DNA of 64,000 nucleotides from Onchocerca lupi. Taxonomy: Eukaryota > Nematoda > Chromadorea > Rhabditida > Onchocercidae. Under the pieces are notes generated by a model. That model had not been told where the DNA came from, searched no databases, and worked only from the letters and a program-made list of their open reading frames with translations. Made by a program: the position numbers and the translations under genes. Each line of letters starts with the position of its first letter. Positions within the stretch are counted from its first letter, which is position 1. The DNA lies in assembly GCA_028564675.1 (NCBI GenBank), contig JAOVVO010000008.1, positions 62,001-126,000 of the forward strand, in the 5' to 3' direction. This document shows, piece after piece, positions 1 through 13,600 of the stretch.

Positions 1-50
1 AGAGAGAGAGAGATAAAAGTTCTCGAAAAAAAAAAGTCGTCATAACTAAC

Positions 51-1218
51 CGGATAGTTGTCCATAAAAGAAAGCCCTCATTTTCGTATGACCAAAAGCG
101 GCAAGTGGGAGTGAAACGGCTAATCCTTCCGGGAAATTTTGCAAACCAATACCAAGTGCCAATGCAAAAGCCGATTCGAACGTTGCTTTAGGTGTTTTCC
201 CAATAGAGCCTATGAACAGATTCAAAATTTAATTTCAAAATGAGATTATTTTTGAATGAAGGAAACCAATACTTCGATCATTCTCTAATCATACAATCAA
301 TCTCACAAGCATTAAACTTAATTTTTGAAATCACATATGACGAATTTCAATTCCTCAATTTTGCCGAAAAAATAAGAGATTTCGTTTATAATAAATTTCA
401 GCTCAAACAAAAACGAAAGTTATTTTACGGGAATGATTAGTTCGAGATGGACAAAAAAAAAAAAAAAAAAAAAATTAACAATGAGAGATTTTCGAAAGTA
501 TAAGCGTCCGACGAAACATCGAAGTTGCGAAAAACATCTTCCAAACAGCAAAACGAGTGGTATAAGTAATGTGTGAAAACTAAATAACATATGCAAATCA
601 CAAATTTAATCCTCTCCAGGAATCCTGATCAAAAAAAAAAAAATTATAAAAACCAAAAACATACCAAATGCAACACCAACAGCTATACCTTCCGGAATGT
701 TATGCACTGTTACGGCAATAATTAGCAAAAGAATGCGTCGCCATGAGATAGACGAAACAAGAGTCTGTTCTTTATTAACTGCTCGACTGTCGTTTTCCGT
801 CGTTGTTACTGCTGCTGTTGTCGCATCTGAAGTACTTCCGCCAGTATTGTTGGTAGCAGCTGTGGCATCATTTGCTTCTGTTTGATGGATGCTAAAGCGA
901 AACGACAGCATTATTTTGTTTTGATTTAGATTTTGATGTAGTTTTTTGATTGCTTAAAAAGCCAATTTACATGCAAAGCTTCACAACAGACAAAAGTGCT
1001 GCGAAAAATATAAAAAGCATTTGTTGAAATAAAACATTTAAGTTTCCAAAGGTACGCTAATATTACGAGCTGCAAACTAACAGCATTATTCTAATCCTAA
1101 TGCTCACTTTTTAGAGACTACGAAATATGATTTAACGCCAAAGATTATGTCAGTTCGGGGCTTTCATATATATATACACCAAGGGATTTAACGAGGTCGC
1201 GATAATACTGGTTTGCTG

Positions 1219-1269
<51 letters not shown>

Positions 1270-3187
1270 ATATTTTACCAGTTTCTTATAATATCAGAAC
1301 AGTCATAACAAATGGAAATTTTAGCCACTGCATTTTTCAATATCAATTGAAAAGCGCATTTTATCGCTTGCTGACATATGAGATCGCTCACATTGTTTAA
1401 TATGAATAAATTTCCTCCGTGAATTTCTTCAGATCTTGGAATTAAAAAAAAAAAAAAAAAAAATGATTTTGACGAACTTTTTTATGCTCATCGCAGATTA
1501 AACGGCAATTGAAGCATTTAGAAAACAAACCGATAATATTCGGAAATAACTTTTCGATGAAAATAAAGAAAATGAAATCCATGCGATGGCCAGTAGTTCA
1601 AAGAAAAAGAAGTGAAAGAGTTGATCTCGTACAATTATTTCAACCCTTTTTTAAGCTTTGGAGAGAGTTTTGCCATCACTGAAGCAAAACAAAAAAGGGG
1701 AAATTGTACAAGAAAATTTCAAGCGAAGTCAACTCCAGTACGGTAGAGTCAACGGACGGCCACACCTATTTTTGGCAGTTCGCTGACGGATTATTTGGCC
1801 GGTTGTTTTTGCAGGAGCAGATCCATACCGTGCAATATTATCGTTTGATTCCTTAAGTTTCACCATTGATATGCTTTCTTCAACAATCACATCCAACGAT
1901 TTAACTGTTTTTTGATCGACTACTGTGACATCTTCCTTTAGCAGATCCACCACTGACATTCCCGAAAACATACAACTAAAATTAAACCAAAGAATAGCAA
2001 TTATTTTTCTAAGAAATTAGAAGTTCTCGTACACAGAATGAGAAAAAAAAAAGATTTTTTGAAATATTATAGCTACTCAAGTCATCTAAAGATGTCATGA
2101 AAAAGATGCATAGTCCTTGAATTTTAGGAATCCTGAATCTTTTATAAATCTGAGGATTTTTAAAACAGTACATATGCATGGTATAACGATGAGAAAGATA
2201 TATTACAAAATACCCTTTTGCATTTTAAAAATACAAGAAAAACTATAATAAAAAAAATTTCTGTTGATAAAATTATTGTCATCCTTTAAATACTCTAAAA
2301 ACAATAAAATTTATATAATACCAATTCTTTCCCTCACCTTGGCATTACCCGATCAGCTGCATAGACAAAAGCCGAACCAGCAGCAAAACCGACAGCAACT
2401 GGAAGAAATGCAAAACGGCCCATTTCTACTTCCGCTAATTCGATTGCCGGTGCTAACAGACTCCAAAATGATGCCGCTGTCATAATTCCGGCAGCAAAAC
2501 CCAAACTTATATCTATAAAACAGAAAAAAGCTTCGATTCGAATCACCCAATCTGATGGCATCTATTTCGATTTACATATTTTTATTTTACTGAAGGCTAA
2601 TTAATTTTTTTTTTCTGATTGGCTCATAATTTCGTCAATTTAGTTTGAGTAGATAGTGAATGGTACTATTTAGGTTCGATTAACTTAATTTTGAATTCTT
2701 GATGAATCGTAATTTGTTCGATTACTAACAGCGCCTTAATAATTTATTCTAAACTTGCTAAACAACCTCATTTACTGAATTCGAAATCCTGGCTGATGGT
2801 AGTCATTTTAATTTCAATTATTTTTTTAGTATTAAATTCATAGTCTTTATCAGATTTTAACTATTCGTCTTACTTATTCCAAGTCGATTAACTAATTCTA
2901 AATATGTTCAAATCACTTCCTAAGTATTTTAATTATTTAATTCAAGTAATTCTGCAAAAAAAAAAAATTGCAATTTGAGAGAAAAAAAAAATGTTGCTTG
3001 GAACTTGACAACAAGTCCCTCTTAAATTTAGACTGGAAATTTCACAAATTTTTATTTTGTACTTACCAAGTAGCTTTTTACTCGACGGCGGTATGAAGAA
3101 AACAACGGCAGCACCAAGAGCGGTTACACCCCATGTAAACAATGAAGCAACAAATGCTTGCGGTATAGTACCCCAGTTTCGAATCAT
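51..3187 (-). CDS. zipt-11: ZIP-family (SLC39A11/ZIP11-like) metal transporter, 3' part outside window
   Basis: Visible exons on the minus strand are 3187-3067, 2512-2338, 1975-1766, 891-665 and 209-51; all junction phases agree and give about 297 residues from ATG at 3187. The protein begins MIRNWGTIPQAF and follows animal ZIP11 closely: a first membrane segment (FTWGVTALGAAVVFF), a second around SLGFAAGIMTAASFWSLLAP, a third around FLPVAVGFAAGSAFVYAAD, a poorly conserved hydrophilic loop (exon 3 and early exon 4), then the family metal-site motifs HNIPEG (about residue 232) and QNFPEG (about residue 268). ZIP proteins move zinc and related divalent metals into the cytoplasm; ZIP11 is assigned to Golgi or other internal membranes in mammals. 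Human ZIP11 is about 340 residues, so only the last segments lie beyond the left edge. The exon ending at 51 stops after YGQLS with a normal GT donor. The symbol follows the C. elegans orthologue and is an inference. Confidence 0.9.
1226..1266. repeat. (AT)n microsatellite in a ZIP11 intron
   Basis: About 20 uninterrupted AT units lie in the intron between the exons 1975-1766 and 891-665 of the ZIP11-like gene. No function is suggested. Confidence 0.95.
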
Positions 3188-4154
3188 TTTTTCAAAAATT
3201 CAAAATGAGAATTAACTATCTAGTATTCGGATCCCGCTCAAAATGCTGGAAAATTTGTACCTTAATATAATTTGATTAAATATGTCTATATAAAATAGCT
3301 CTTAAATTTAAACATTTTAATTGACGATGAAGTCTGGACGAAATGACCGGATAAATTGAATTGTAAATATGCAAATCACTAAGCGCATACATTTCACATC
3401 CAAATATTTTCAATCATAATTTATTTTTCGAAAATAAATGAACAAATTAATAAATATTCAAATTATTTAAGAATATGAAGGGAGATTAAATAACGGATAG
3501 AAGAGAAGAGAAGAAAAATTTAAGCAATAGTACGAAAAAGAAAAAGAAATTAATCTTTTCAAACAAAAAAAAAAAAAAAAAATCAAAAAAGATTGAGACC
3601 TCTTGGTAGATAAGAAAGAAAAATGGAAATAAAAAAAAGAATTATATTAGTACCTATATCATATCTAAGTAAAATTACTCGAAAATACTGGATTTCATCC
3701 CGCGACACCCCAAAGGAAAAGTAGCTAGAACAAATGAGCGCGGATAATGCGAAAAAGTTATGAAAGAACATTATGCAATATCCTTCTGTCTCACCCTTCT
3801 GCTAAATTATTATAGTGGTAAATATGAGTATTGAATTCAAATTTTCGTTTTAAATTAAGATTGCAAAAATTAAATTGAACTAATGAATGAAGTAAGCAAA
3901 AATGAAAAACGAAAATTTATAAATAAAAATGACAAAATGGAATAAAATTAAATAATAGAAATCGAGAATAGTAAGGGAAAAAATCAAATAAAATAAAATT
4001 TCCTGGATTAGTTTACAAATTCTAGAACTTTTCTGAATTGAATTTGATGAAGTATATGTTTTTCATCTAAAAGACGATCACAGAATTGTGTTCCCTTATT
4101 TCTAGTTCCAACTTCTAAAATAACTTGGTAGGATAAATAAGGGATGGCAAAAAC

Positions 4155-4995
4155 AAAATGAGGAAGTCACAGGACAGAAGGTCATCAGAACGCACACTGA
4201 CGACCTTCACTCTCCATCAGATATTTCAAGATGACCTTCGCGCTTCCTCACATGTGCCAAGATGACAAATAGACTAGTGAGGGAGTTATGATCCATTTTG
4301 AAACTTTCTTCCAATTTTTTAGAGCAAAAAATGGAATAATTAGTCTCGTTACATTAATTTCTGATTTTTAAAACTTTTTTTTAGATTGAAATTAAACAGA
4401 ATAAACATGATTTTATTTGGACCAAACTTGTATTAAGATTTATAATAATAATAAATCAAGTGAACATGATAATTGTACCACGTAATCGATATACGTGTTT
4501 CACGCAGTCTACACATATACTTTCAATTATAATTTAGTTCTCATGGAATTATAAAAGATATTATAATCCGAAAATTAGCAATGATAAGATATTAAAGGAA
4601 TAATACTTAAGTAATAACATTTTCAAAAAAATGAGTCAAAAAAATATAATTCTTTTATCATTTTTGGGGATCCCGATACTTTGTCTTTCGCTCTAATTTT
4701 TAAAATATCTTGGAAAAATGCCAAAATATGCCAAAAAACAAACGGTTACAATACTGGAGGTCATCAGAACGCTATACTGACCATTGCTCTCCATAATACA
4801 TCAAACTGATCTTCACTCCCCAATATATATGCCACACTGACCCTTACCATCATAGATATGCCAAATGACCTTCACTTTATACATATGCGAAGCTGACCTT
4901 TGCTCTTCACATATATGCCATCTAGCAAATCGACTATGAATTAACTCTATACCTATTGACCTTCGCGCTTCTTTACATATGTCGGACTGATAAAT
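4155..4995. repeat. Degenerate ~30-bp repeat family in two clusters
   Basis: Two clusters (about 4155-4280 and 4750-4995) share the opening GGTCATCAGAACGC and then repeat a unit that can be read as TGACCTTCGCTCTTC followed by ACATATATGCC, with spacing of about 28-36 bases and many substitutions. Roughly three units are visible in the first cluster and seven in the second. The interval between them is ordinary AT-rich sequence. The units look like a decayed minisatellite or two copies of a repeat-bearing element. Confidence 0.7.
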
Positions 4996-5382
4996 AATAC
5001 CTAAAAGAAATTATTGACTGGATCCAAAAATTCGCGTCCATTTTAAAATTGAAAGAAAAAAAAACATATATATATAAATTTTAATAGAACATGCTGGTAA
5101 ATTTAAGTTATAAATTTTTAAATTTGTTTAATCTGAAATTAAGCAAAAAAACGAATTAATTAGTCAGTTAGTACTTAATATCTTGCTAGAAAGTAAAATT
5201 ACATAAATATATTTTTGGAGAAACAAAGCATGAATGAAGCAACTTCATGAATAATATTCAATATACTATTATATATTAATGATAACTATCTTTGATAATA
5301 TTTCCATATTGTTATCAACTGTGATGGAATAATAAATAGATAGCTGATAAGTTTCATTTCACATAGCAATTTGCGAAAATAA

Positions 5383-5383
<1 letters not shown>

Positions 5384-5425
<42 letters not shown>

Positions 5426-5426
5426 A
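5384..5426. repeat. (TA)n followed by (GA)n microsatellite
   Basis: About 16 TA units pass directly into about five GA units. Confidence 0.95.
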
Positions 5427-5816
5427 AGAGTGTTTCTCTTCATTGAAATATTATCATCAAATATTCGACAGATCATTTCATGGCCATACCGAAAGTAATT
5501 GATTATGTTTATTTTTAATTTATGAAACAATGACAGATCGACTGTGTAATAAAATGAAATCTATCAAATGAGATATATCGCTTATTTTGCTGGGATATAT
5601 ATTATGCATGATTTTCACTTAATACTTCAACAATCTGAATATAAAAAAAGAATGGATATTTTAATTATGTTACTTGCATGATGATAACGAATTAAGATAA
5701 TATAAGTTAAGGATTGATATAGTCATCTATGCCACGGTATCATATCTGAATAAAAACAAAACAATATCCCACTAAATCTCCTTGATGATGATGATCTTAA
5801 TCACAATTATCACAAC

Positions 5817-5884
<68 letters not shown>

Positions 5885-5897
5885 ATTATTATTATTA
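5817..5897. repeat. (ATT)n trinucleotide microsatellite
   Basis: About 27 ATT units with one interruption near 5879; it is preceded by a short degenerate GAT run. Confidence 0.95.
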
Positions 5898-7454
5898 GTT
5901 ATAACAATCCTTTCATACAATTTATATGAAAAGTGATAATGATTCGTTTGAAATGTAATAAATGTAATTAAATATATCGTAACAAATTGTTATATTCATT
6001 GTGATAAGTAAAATTAAATCACAATATATAATGCTTAATGATTTGATTATAAGTGATAGTTGAAGTATATAAAATAGAAATGATGCTGGCGAGAGCGAGG
6101 AATTTGCGACAACTTGAAATGATTTAAGTGAAGAAGAAATTGTGACAAGAAGGGAGGCGCTGTCAAGTGACAATACAACAATATATGAATATATCTTTCG
6201 TAAAATGGGAAGGAATCATAGAACATGCATTGACTGTTCCATTTCATCATTAAACCAATTGCAATCAATGAATACATGAAAAAGATACTTTTTGTTTTGA
6301 ATCATTTCGATGGAGATAGTAGCAACCATCAATTCCTTCAAATTCGAAATACCGTTGCATTCTTTTTGCTTTTCAAAACTTGTGCATATTTGATTCTTTC
6401 TCTTCCTTAAAACTTGAAATCGTCATTTCATTCTTTCGCTTCTCATGTTTTCTTTTTCTCTTCCTTTTTTCTTTTTTTTGATATAATAATCGAAAAAATA
6501 CCAAATGTTGCATTGCCTTCGTCCTTTTTAAAGCAAAATACCTTACATTCTTTTTTTCCCCATTCCTTTTTATTATTATTTAAAACGAAATGTTAAATTG
6601 AACGAATTTCTCGAAATTTAAATTATGGGGATGTAATGATAACTAAGAATTAGTAGTATTTTTATCATTATCCTTATTTATAATGAAACAATTTGAACAA
6701 TTTACGAAATGAAAATGATTTTTCAATTCTTCAACCAAATATTTTGAAGGAAACTTCAAATATTTGTTATTCACAATATTGTTATTGTTATCATCAGTTA
6801 TGAAAGTTGCAAAATTTTCGGAGATAAAAATCAAGGATAAAAGAGAAAGAGCACTAGAGAAAGGGAGAGAGGGAGAGAGGAAAAGAAAGAGAGAAAAAAG
6901 AGAAGAAGAATGGTTACAAGATTTTAAAGTGGACTTATAATCCATGGCAATGGCAATTGTCAACAATAGTATTATCATTTAAATCGTAAAGATGTCAATA
7001 AAGTTGCATTAGAAGTGGCAAATTTGACCCAAAATTTGATTTGTTTTCAAAAAGTCAAATTTTGATGCCAAATGGCAATAGCTAAGTTATATCAAGACTT
7101 ATGTAAATATACTATGCATAACGATATGTATAAATTATATTCCTTTATAATATTAAAAATGCATACTTGTTCATATCAATATATAAATAAAACTGCATAC
7201 GTTTTTTTTTTTTTTTAAATTTGAAACAAATACTTTCACATAACATTTTACATATGCATATGTTTACAAATCTGTTATTTCTATTTATATTTACTTGTTT
7301 ATTCCTATTTGTTTATTATGAACAATTAATTCATCATCCGTTCACTCATTTACTCACTTGTAATGCAAATTAAACCAAAGCATGCAAATATTCGAGACAA
7401 TAACACCGACTTGAGAAGAGAAGTTGCATAACGTTCTCGAGTAAAAGTTGTATA

Positions 7455-9541
7455 ATGTTGACGGCCATGAGTCACCAAGTTCGGTATGAACTTATACAAT
7501 TGGAATTATTTTTTTTAATTAGTAATTTATGTTGTGGGTAGACAGCAGATTTGGTTTCAAGTCTGTGTGAAGTGGATAGGTTAATTTCAGATTTGGAAAT
7601 AAGACAAATGTTTTGACTTTACTTTTTTTATTCTATTTTTCAAATTTATTTAGAAAAATTATGAATAATTTCAGATACACGTTTACTTATTCCAAGCTGT
7701 AGCGTAGAGGTTAAGCGATTTCATATCATCGACAATCATACGATGTCATTAGACAGTAAAGTTTATTCTATATAATACTTTTAAATTATCAAAATTTCAT
7801 CATCCCACCTCATTTTGTAATATTTATGCAATTTTTTTTTCTTCAATTTAAGAAAATAAATAAATAAGGAAAATACATTGACTTGCATCATTTTCGTTTT
7901 CTGTTCTTTTTTATATTAATGAGTTCCGTTGAAGATTTGCTGATCTGTTTAGCCCAATTATTGACAGTAGACTTTTTAATTGTTATTGCAACATAGTTTT
8001 GATACTTCTTTGAATTTTACTAGATTTTGCGCAGAACTTTTAGATCATCTTTTCAATTTGAAGTTTGCTTCGAAAGAATTACAGCGAAACTCGAAGAAAT
8101 GCGAAAAAGAAGAAAAGGCAGAGAAGACAAAATTAACAAATGCAATAAAGGTCTTTTTTCCTACTTATTATATAATATATCTTTTCCCTATTATCTTTTA
8201 AACTGTGGCGTAAATGAGCTAAGCAAATCCTATCATCTCATAAGCAATTTAATTTTATCCTTTTAATTTTGTGCAACATTTTTATTCCTCAAAAAATTTT
8301 TTCATTAAATTGTTAGCATTACAGAAAGGTAATATGGAAGTAGCGCAGGTACACGCTGAAAATGCTATACGTAAAAAGAATGAAGCATTAAATTATTTAA
8401 GGATGTCGGCACGAATCGACGCGGTAGCAGCACGTGTACAGGTTTTTTCATTTATCGTCTTTTTTTGATTTTGCATAAAGTACTTAATTTTTAATATTAG
8501 AAAAAAGCATCTAGTATTATTTGATCATTTCATACGATATATTTTCAAATGCAGTAAAAGTTTAAGTGTTGTAAAGAATGACATTAAGATAAATATAACA
8601 TTTCTTAAGCTTAATCTTCGCTCTCAATAAGTTCATGAGAAACAAAATATTGGGAGATTATTGATGTATTCATTTGTTCTTAAAAAAAAAAAAAGAAAAA
8701 AAAGGGAGCAAAAAAAGTTTGGAATTGGACGTGATGTAAAATGTTGATTTTTGGAGACGGCTGCTACTCAAAAACGTGTAACGCAAAGTATGTCGGGTGT
8801 TGTCAAAGCAATGGAATCAGCCTTACGCTCGATGAATTTAGAAAAAGTGCAAAATTTGATGGATCGTTTTGAAAAAGACTTTGAAAATTTGGATGTACAG
8901 TCTGCCACAATGGAAGGTTCAATGACAGCCACGACAACATTAAACGCACCTCAAGCACAAGTGAATGCTTTAATCCAAGAAGCAGCAGATAAGGCTGGGT
9001 ATGTTTTTTTTTTTCTTTTTTTTTTCCACTGCTTTGTGAATTGTGTTTTATTTTTATCTTACATGAGGAGATAGAAATTGTTTTAAGATAACTTTAGCTT
9101 TGTTGTATCACTTCGTTGATGTTATTGCATTACATTATGCAGGTCATTCTACTTTATTCCATCTAAATTCATTATTTTATCACATATGTGTAATATTATT
9201 AGTTTGAAGACTTAATGATATATTTGTCTTTTCTATGTCCTTCTCCCATTTTTCCTCTCGTATTATTGGCAGTTAAATAGAAAATTTTTAAGGATCTCTT
9301 CAAAGAGAAATTGGAACGACATAGTTTTTCGAACATTTTTAATTCCCACTGAAAACCAATCTAAAAAAAATTCAAAGTATCTCCATGCTTACTTAGAGTT
9401 TTTTATGGTAAACTGTAAAATTGCAGTTTGGAATTGAACATGGAAATGCCATCAACAGCATCAATTGGTGGTAAAGTTTCAACATCGACAGCGGAAAATG
9501 ATGAACTGACACAACGTCTGGCAGCACTGCGACAAAATTGA
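7455..9541 (+). CDS. did-2: ESCRT-III subunit CHMP1 (CHMP1B / DID-2 type)
   Basis: Exons 8024-8150, 8325-8441, 8757-8998 and 9427-9541 (TGA) are firm. A first exon at 7455-7483, starting at ATG 7455 or 7467, fits the phase and has a good donor (CG|GTATGA) but is tentative. The model gives 209 or 205 residues, close to the ~199 of human CHMP1B. Hallmarks are the N-terminal basic helix (LFNLKFASKELQRNSKKC), the segment HAENAIRKKNEALNYLRMSA, VVKAMESALRSMNLEKV in the core, and a C-terminal MIT-interacting motif LTQRLAALRQN. Members polymerise at endosomes and the midbody and recruit Vps4 through this tail; CHMP1/DID-2 acts late in multivesicular-body sorting. The gene is divergent from the ZIP11-like gene and convergent with the coiled-coil gene. 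All key elements look intact. Confidence 0.93.
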
Positions 9542-10651
9542 TATGAAAAATCTTTTTGTTAATAATTTTGAATTTGTATGATAGTATTAAATAATTTGTT
9601 CCATTAACTAATGCCCTTCAGGTTTCTATTTGTGGAATTATTCCATGAAGTTTAACTTTTTTTTTTGCTTAAAATTCAATCCATTTTGTGAATATTCCAT
9701 TCCAAGTTAACTACTTCCTTTCGAAATGACTTACCTAATAATCCTGAAAAATTTTTTCTCCCAATCATAAGGTATTTCAAAGTTAATTTCAAAATAGTTT
9801 TGGTAATAGATATTAAATGTGTCGTCATTCTGATGGAAAAATGTATAGTGATCTATATAATGAATTTTGAATACGAAAGAGTGGTATTTCGAAATAGTTA
9901 ATAAGATTCATTTTCCCATCATGTTTAATCTGTTTGATTTCTATGGAGAGGGGATCATTAGTGAAGTAACTTGATAGCATTTCGCTATGTTTATATGTTT
10001 CCAGAAATTGATTTGGAAATGTAAAATTCTATTAACCTGCAAATTATCCTTGTAGATTTCATGAGATTTTAATTGTATTAAATTGTTGTGAATTAAATAA
10101 AAATCTTGCCCTCAATCTTGTTGGAAAAAACAGCATATTTTTCCCTCCAATAAATTGTATGATAATTTTCCTTCTATATTACATAGAAGAAGCTGAGATG
10201 AGCTGCATCACTAAAGTGAAATCCTATGTTAATTAAGTTTGTAAAATGCTAAACGTGTTAGATCAGAATACTGGACACAACTAGCGGAGGTCAAATGGAT
10301 TAGATATGGCTATCCTGGTTTTAGTATTCTTACATTTCAGTTGAAATGACTGTATTATTGCTGAATTGATGCATTTAATTTCGGACTTTCTTTCTCGCTT
10401 CACAATATTCAGTAGATTATTATGATATCCTTGTTAATTCATTTCTCGAATGTCGCAAATTTATTGATTGATATCATGAGAATTTATCCCTCAGTAAAAC
10501 AGAATGGCAGTAATTTTCTGTAGACAGTCGAAGTAATCAACAGTTTTTTTCAACAAATTTAAAAAGGAAGAATTACAGAATCATTTTGCAAGATTTTTAT
10601 TTCTAAATTCATTATAATATAAATCATATTATGTTTCATACTCACTGTTCT
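9542..10651. other. Convergent 3' intergenic region
   Basis: This lies between the 3' ends of did-2 and the coiled-coil gene. An AATAAA near 10096 is a possible did-2 poly(A) signal; other AATAAT-like sequences lie closer. No coding sequence is seen. Confidence 0.6.
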
Positions 10652-13600
10652 TCATTGGCTGTTCAAATCCGAATTACTGATAATTCTATCATCTGTAAAA
10701 GAAAGAAACAGCAAATACTGATAGGTTGATTTATTTCATCAGAACAATCTAGCACAACAGGAATTTACCTTCTGATGATGCTGCTTCTGTATCACTGCTA
10801 GCACTACTTCCTATTTTACTGGTAGATTCAACATTCTGAAATAAACAACAAATTGAACAAGGAAAAGTGTAAAATTAATCCAATTAGAAAGAGTTGAAGT
10901 AATTTTCAAATATAATTAAATTGAAATAAATTTATTTCTCGCGGCAAAATATACCATAATTTTTTGCTGAATATTAGCACACATTGTTAACAATTTATTT
11001 GCTTCATCCATTAAATTATTCTGATCCATATTTTCTCCATCCATCGTACCATCCAATGTATACGGTAATCGTTGAAGATTTTGCACCGAATTATAAACTA
11101 ATCGTAATACTTCTGTAAACTAAAATCAGAAATGAAATTTTTTTTTTAAAAGAAAAAAGAAGTCAATATGTTTGCTAATATTTTAAATTAGTAATATATA
11201 TTGTCTACAAGTTATAATTAACAAAACTGGGTAACAGTAATAATTATTACTAATTACTTCAGTTAGTAATTATTTTAATAGCTTTCCAGTGCAATTATTA
11301 TATTTTCTTATTTGTTACTAAGTTTTGGTTAAATAAAGAGATTCTTACGTTATAAACTTTTTAATTTAATCAGTTATTGAATTTTATACCTGAATTATTC
11401 TCATATTAATGATTGATTAAAATTTTTCAATTTTATCATTTAATTTATCCGATTACATGATGAAATGCACTTCCTGTTGATTTATGCAAAGTTTTCTTTT
11501 TTTTTTTTTTTTTTCATTTTATTATTTGAGTGAAAAGTTCTTTCTATTAGATAGTATTTACTTTATTATCATTACCTGATCTCCTTGGTGCAACTGTATT
11601 TATCAATATATCAATGTTATTAACTGTGATTGATCAAAAAATGATAAACCAGGAATGAAAAATATCAAAAGGAGCTGTTCAAGATATTATATCATTCAGT
11701 ATCTGATATTTTGCAAGTTTTATTATCCATTGAAATAAGAAAAAAGAAATTGCAGAAAAAATCAATAATAGGACTGATATATTCCATATTACAAAAAATT
11801 TACCGGTGATAAAGAAGCGTTATAATTCTCGGCAAGAATATTATCAATTCCAGTAAGATTCTTTATCGTTTTATGAAACTGCAAATGTTTTGAATGAGGA
11901 AGATTAGCCTTAGCCATATTGCTAAATTTAATGCGAAATGATGCTATAATTCAATAATCACAAGAAAAATTTTTCTATTAAATTTATTCTTTCTTACGAT
12001 GCTTTGCCATTCTTTACAAAATTTCAAATTACAATTTAATCAATTATAATTAACCGTTTGTTCAATATTATCAAAATGAATTTCTGATAGATAAGATGTT
12101 GACGCTTCAATGAATGATCGTCCAACACACTGAGTAGAACATTTTGCAATGAATTATATTCATCAGAAAAATGGAAAAAATTAAAAGAAAGTTTTTTTTT
12201 TCTCTTTCAAAAAACATTAAAATTAAGCAATAAGAGCGAAGAAAATGAATTAAATTACATTCTGCTGAAAAAAATAAGCAATTTTTCTCATAAATTTCGA
12301 AATTTTTTCAGAATTTGAATCATTTTTTTAATTTTTTGGAAAGGTTGAAAATTGAAATATCCAAGAAAGCACCTTATTTCTTTATACAATAAACTAATTA
12401 CTTGAAGAAAAATTAGATCCCATTCAAGTTTGTTTAATTTTTGCCAAACTTCCATTTCATTAAGTGAAAATTCATTTATTCGATGTGATAAGTTATCAGT
12501 GTAATGCTTGCACATATTTTCAAAAAATTCAATTCGATGCTTATAATCTTTCCTGATTTTGCAAATTCTATCGCACAACTAAATTTAAAATGAAAAAATG
12601 AAATTCTCATTTGATAATTACAAGGAAAAAATGATAAATTTTTTATTTTTTTATTTAAGTGAGGAATGTTTATTATTAATTCATCAGCTAATTTGTGTTT
12701 CTGGAATTTCAATATGATTTCAAAATTCCAAGTAATTTTAATTTCAAGCTGAGCATTGGTGTTGAAATTTCAAAAAATTATTTTAATGTAGTCATTAATA
12801 AATGTGATTTGATTATTTTTAGGATAAATTGATCAAATTACAATTCCCGTATATACTAACAATTCTAAAGAGATAATAGTTTTGAAATTTCAATCATTAA
12901 TAAGCATTTCTGTCTGATACTTATAGTCATCAGCATTACCACGATTATCTGATTGGGCAATATAATTATACTTGTTCTTACTAGCAGAACTTTCCATCGA
13001 AATTTATTTATAGTAATTATAATCGATAAATGATTTCTAATAACATTTAATTCTTGTCTTTTAAATGGAATATTATGATTGTATAAACGCACAATTTTTA
13101 ATGAAATCAAATGAACAACAAATTACAATTGTATGTAATACTTTCTTAAACTAAATTATCCAAAAATTGGTTTATTAAAATTAGACAATTTTTGATTAAA
13201 TTTATACTTCTTGAATTGAATAACTATTTAAATACTAGAAACTCAGCAAATATTTGCATAAAGAATGTAGGAATTGAAGAAATAAATAAACAATGAATGA
13301 AAAGTGAAAATGATTCTAGCAACAGATCTGTTTCCCCTCTCGTTGAACTGACCTCATCAAATTCTCGATTGACATCATTGTTGAAAGAAGACAATTCGGT
13401 TTCAATCGCTGTGTTTACTTCATTTTGACGATCTATTGATTTACGTGCCTAAATATGAATAGACAAAAATTTTTGGAATTAATTTTATCACTGAACAAAT
13501 CAAATTAAAATCCAAAAGTATTGACTGTTCGAAAGAATATGAAACTGTCTATACATTGATCATAAATAAGCAACAATTTTCGATCAGCAAATCCCCGTTA

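Larger units (their letters stand above)
3188..7454. other. Divergent intergenic region between the ZIP11-like gene and did-2
   Basis: This stretch separates two divergent genes and presumably holds both promoters. I see no exon with recognisable protein similarity. It contains a degenerate ~30-bp repeat family (4.16-5.0 kb), a (TA)n/(GA)n tract and an (ATT)n tract (5.38-5.90 kb), poly-purine sequence near 6.84-6.91 kb and several A or T homopolymers. Short open frames at 5.9-7.0 kb are AT-rich, lack similarity and are not called. Confidence 0.7.

Noticed and set aside
697..885. Plus-strand open frame
   Set aside because: Antisense shadow of the ZIP11 exon 891-665.
4155..4995. CRISPR-like array
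   Set aside because: Units are degenerate and directly adjacent with no unique spacers, and the genome is eukaryotic.
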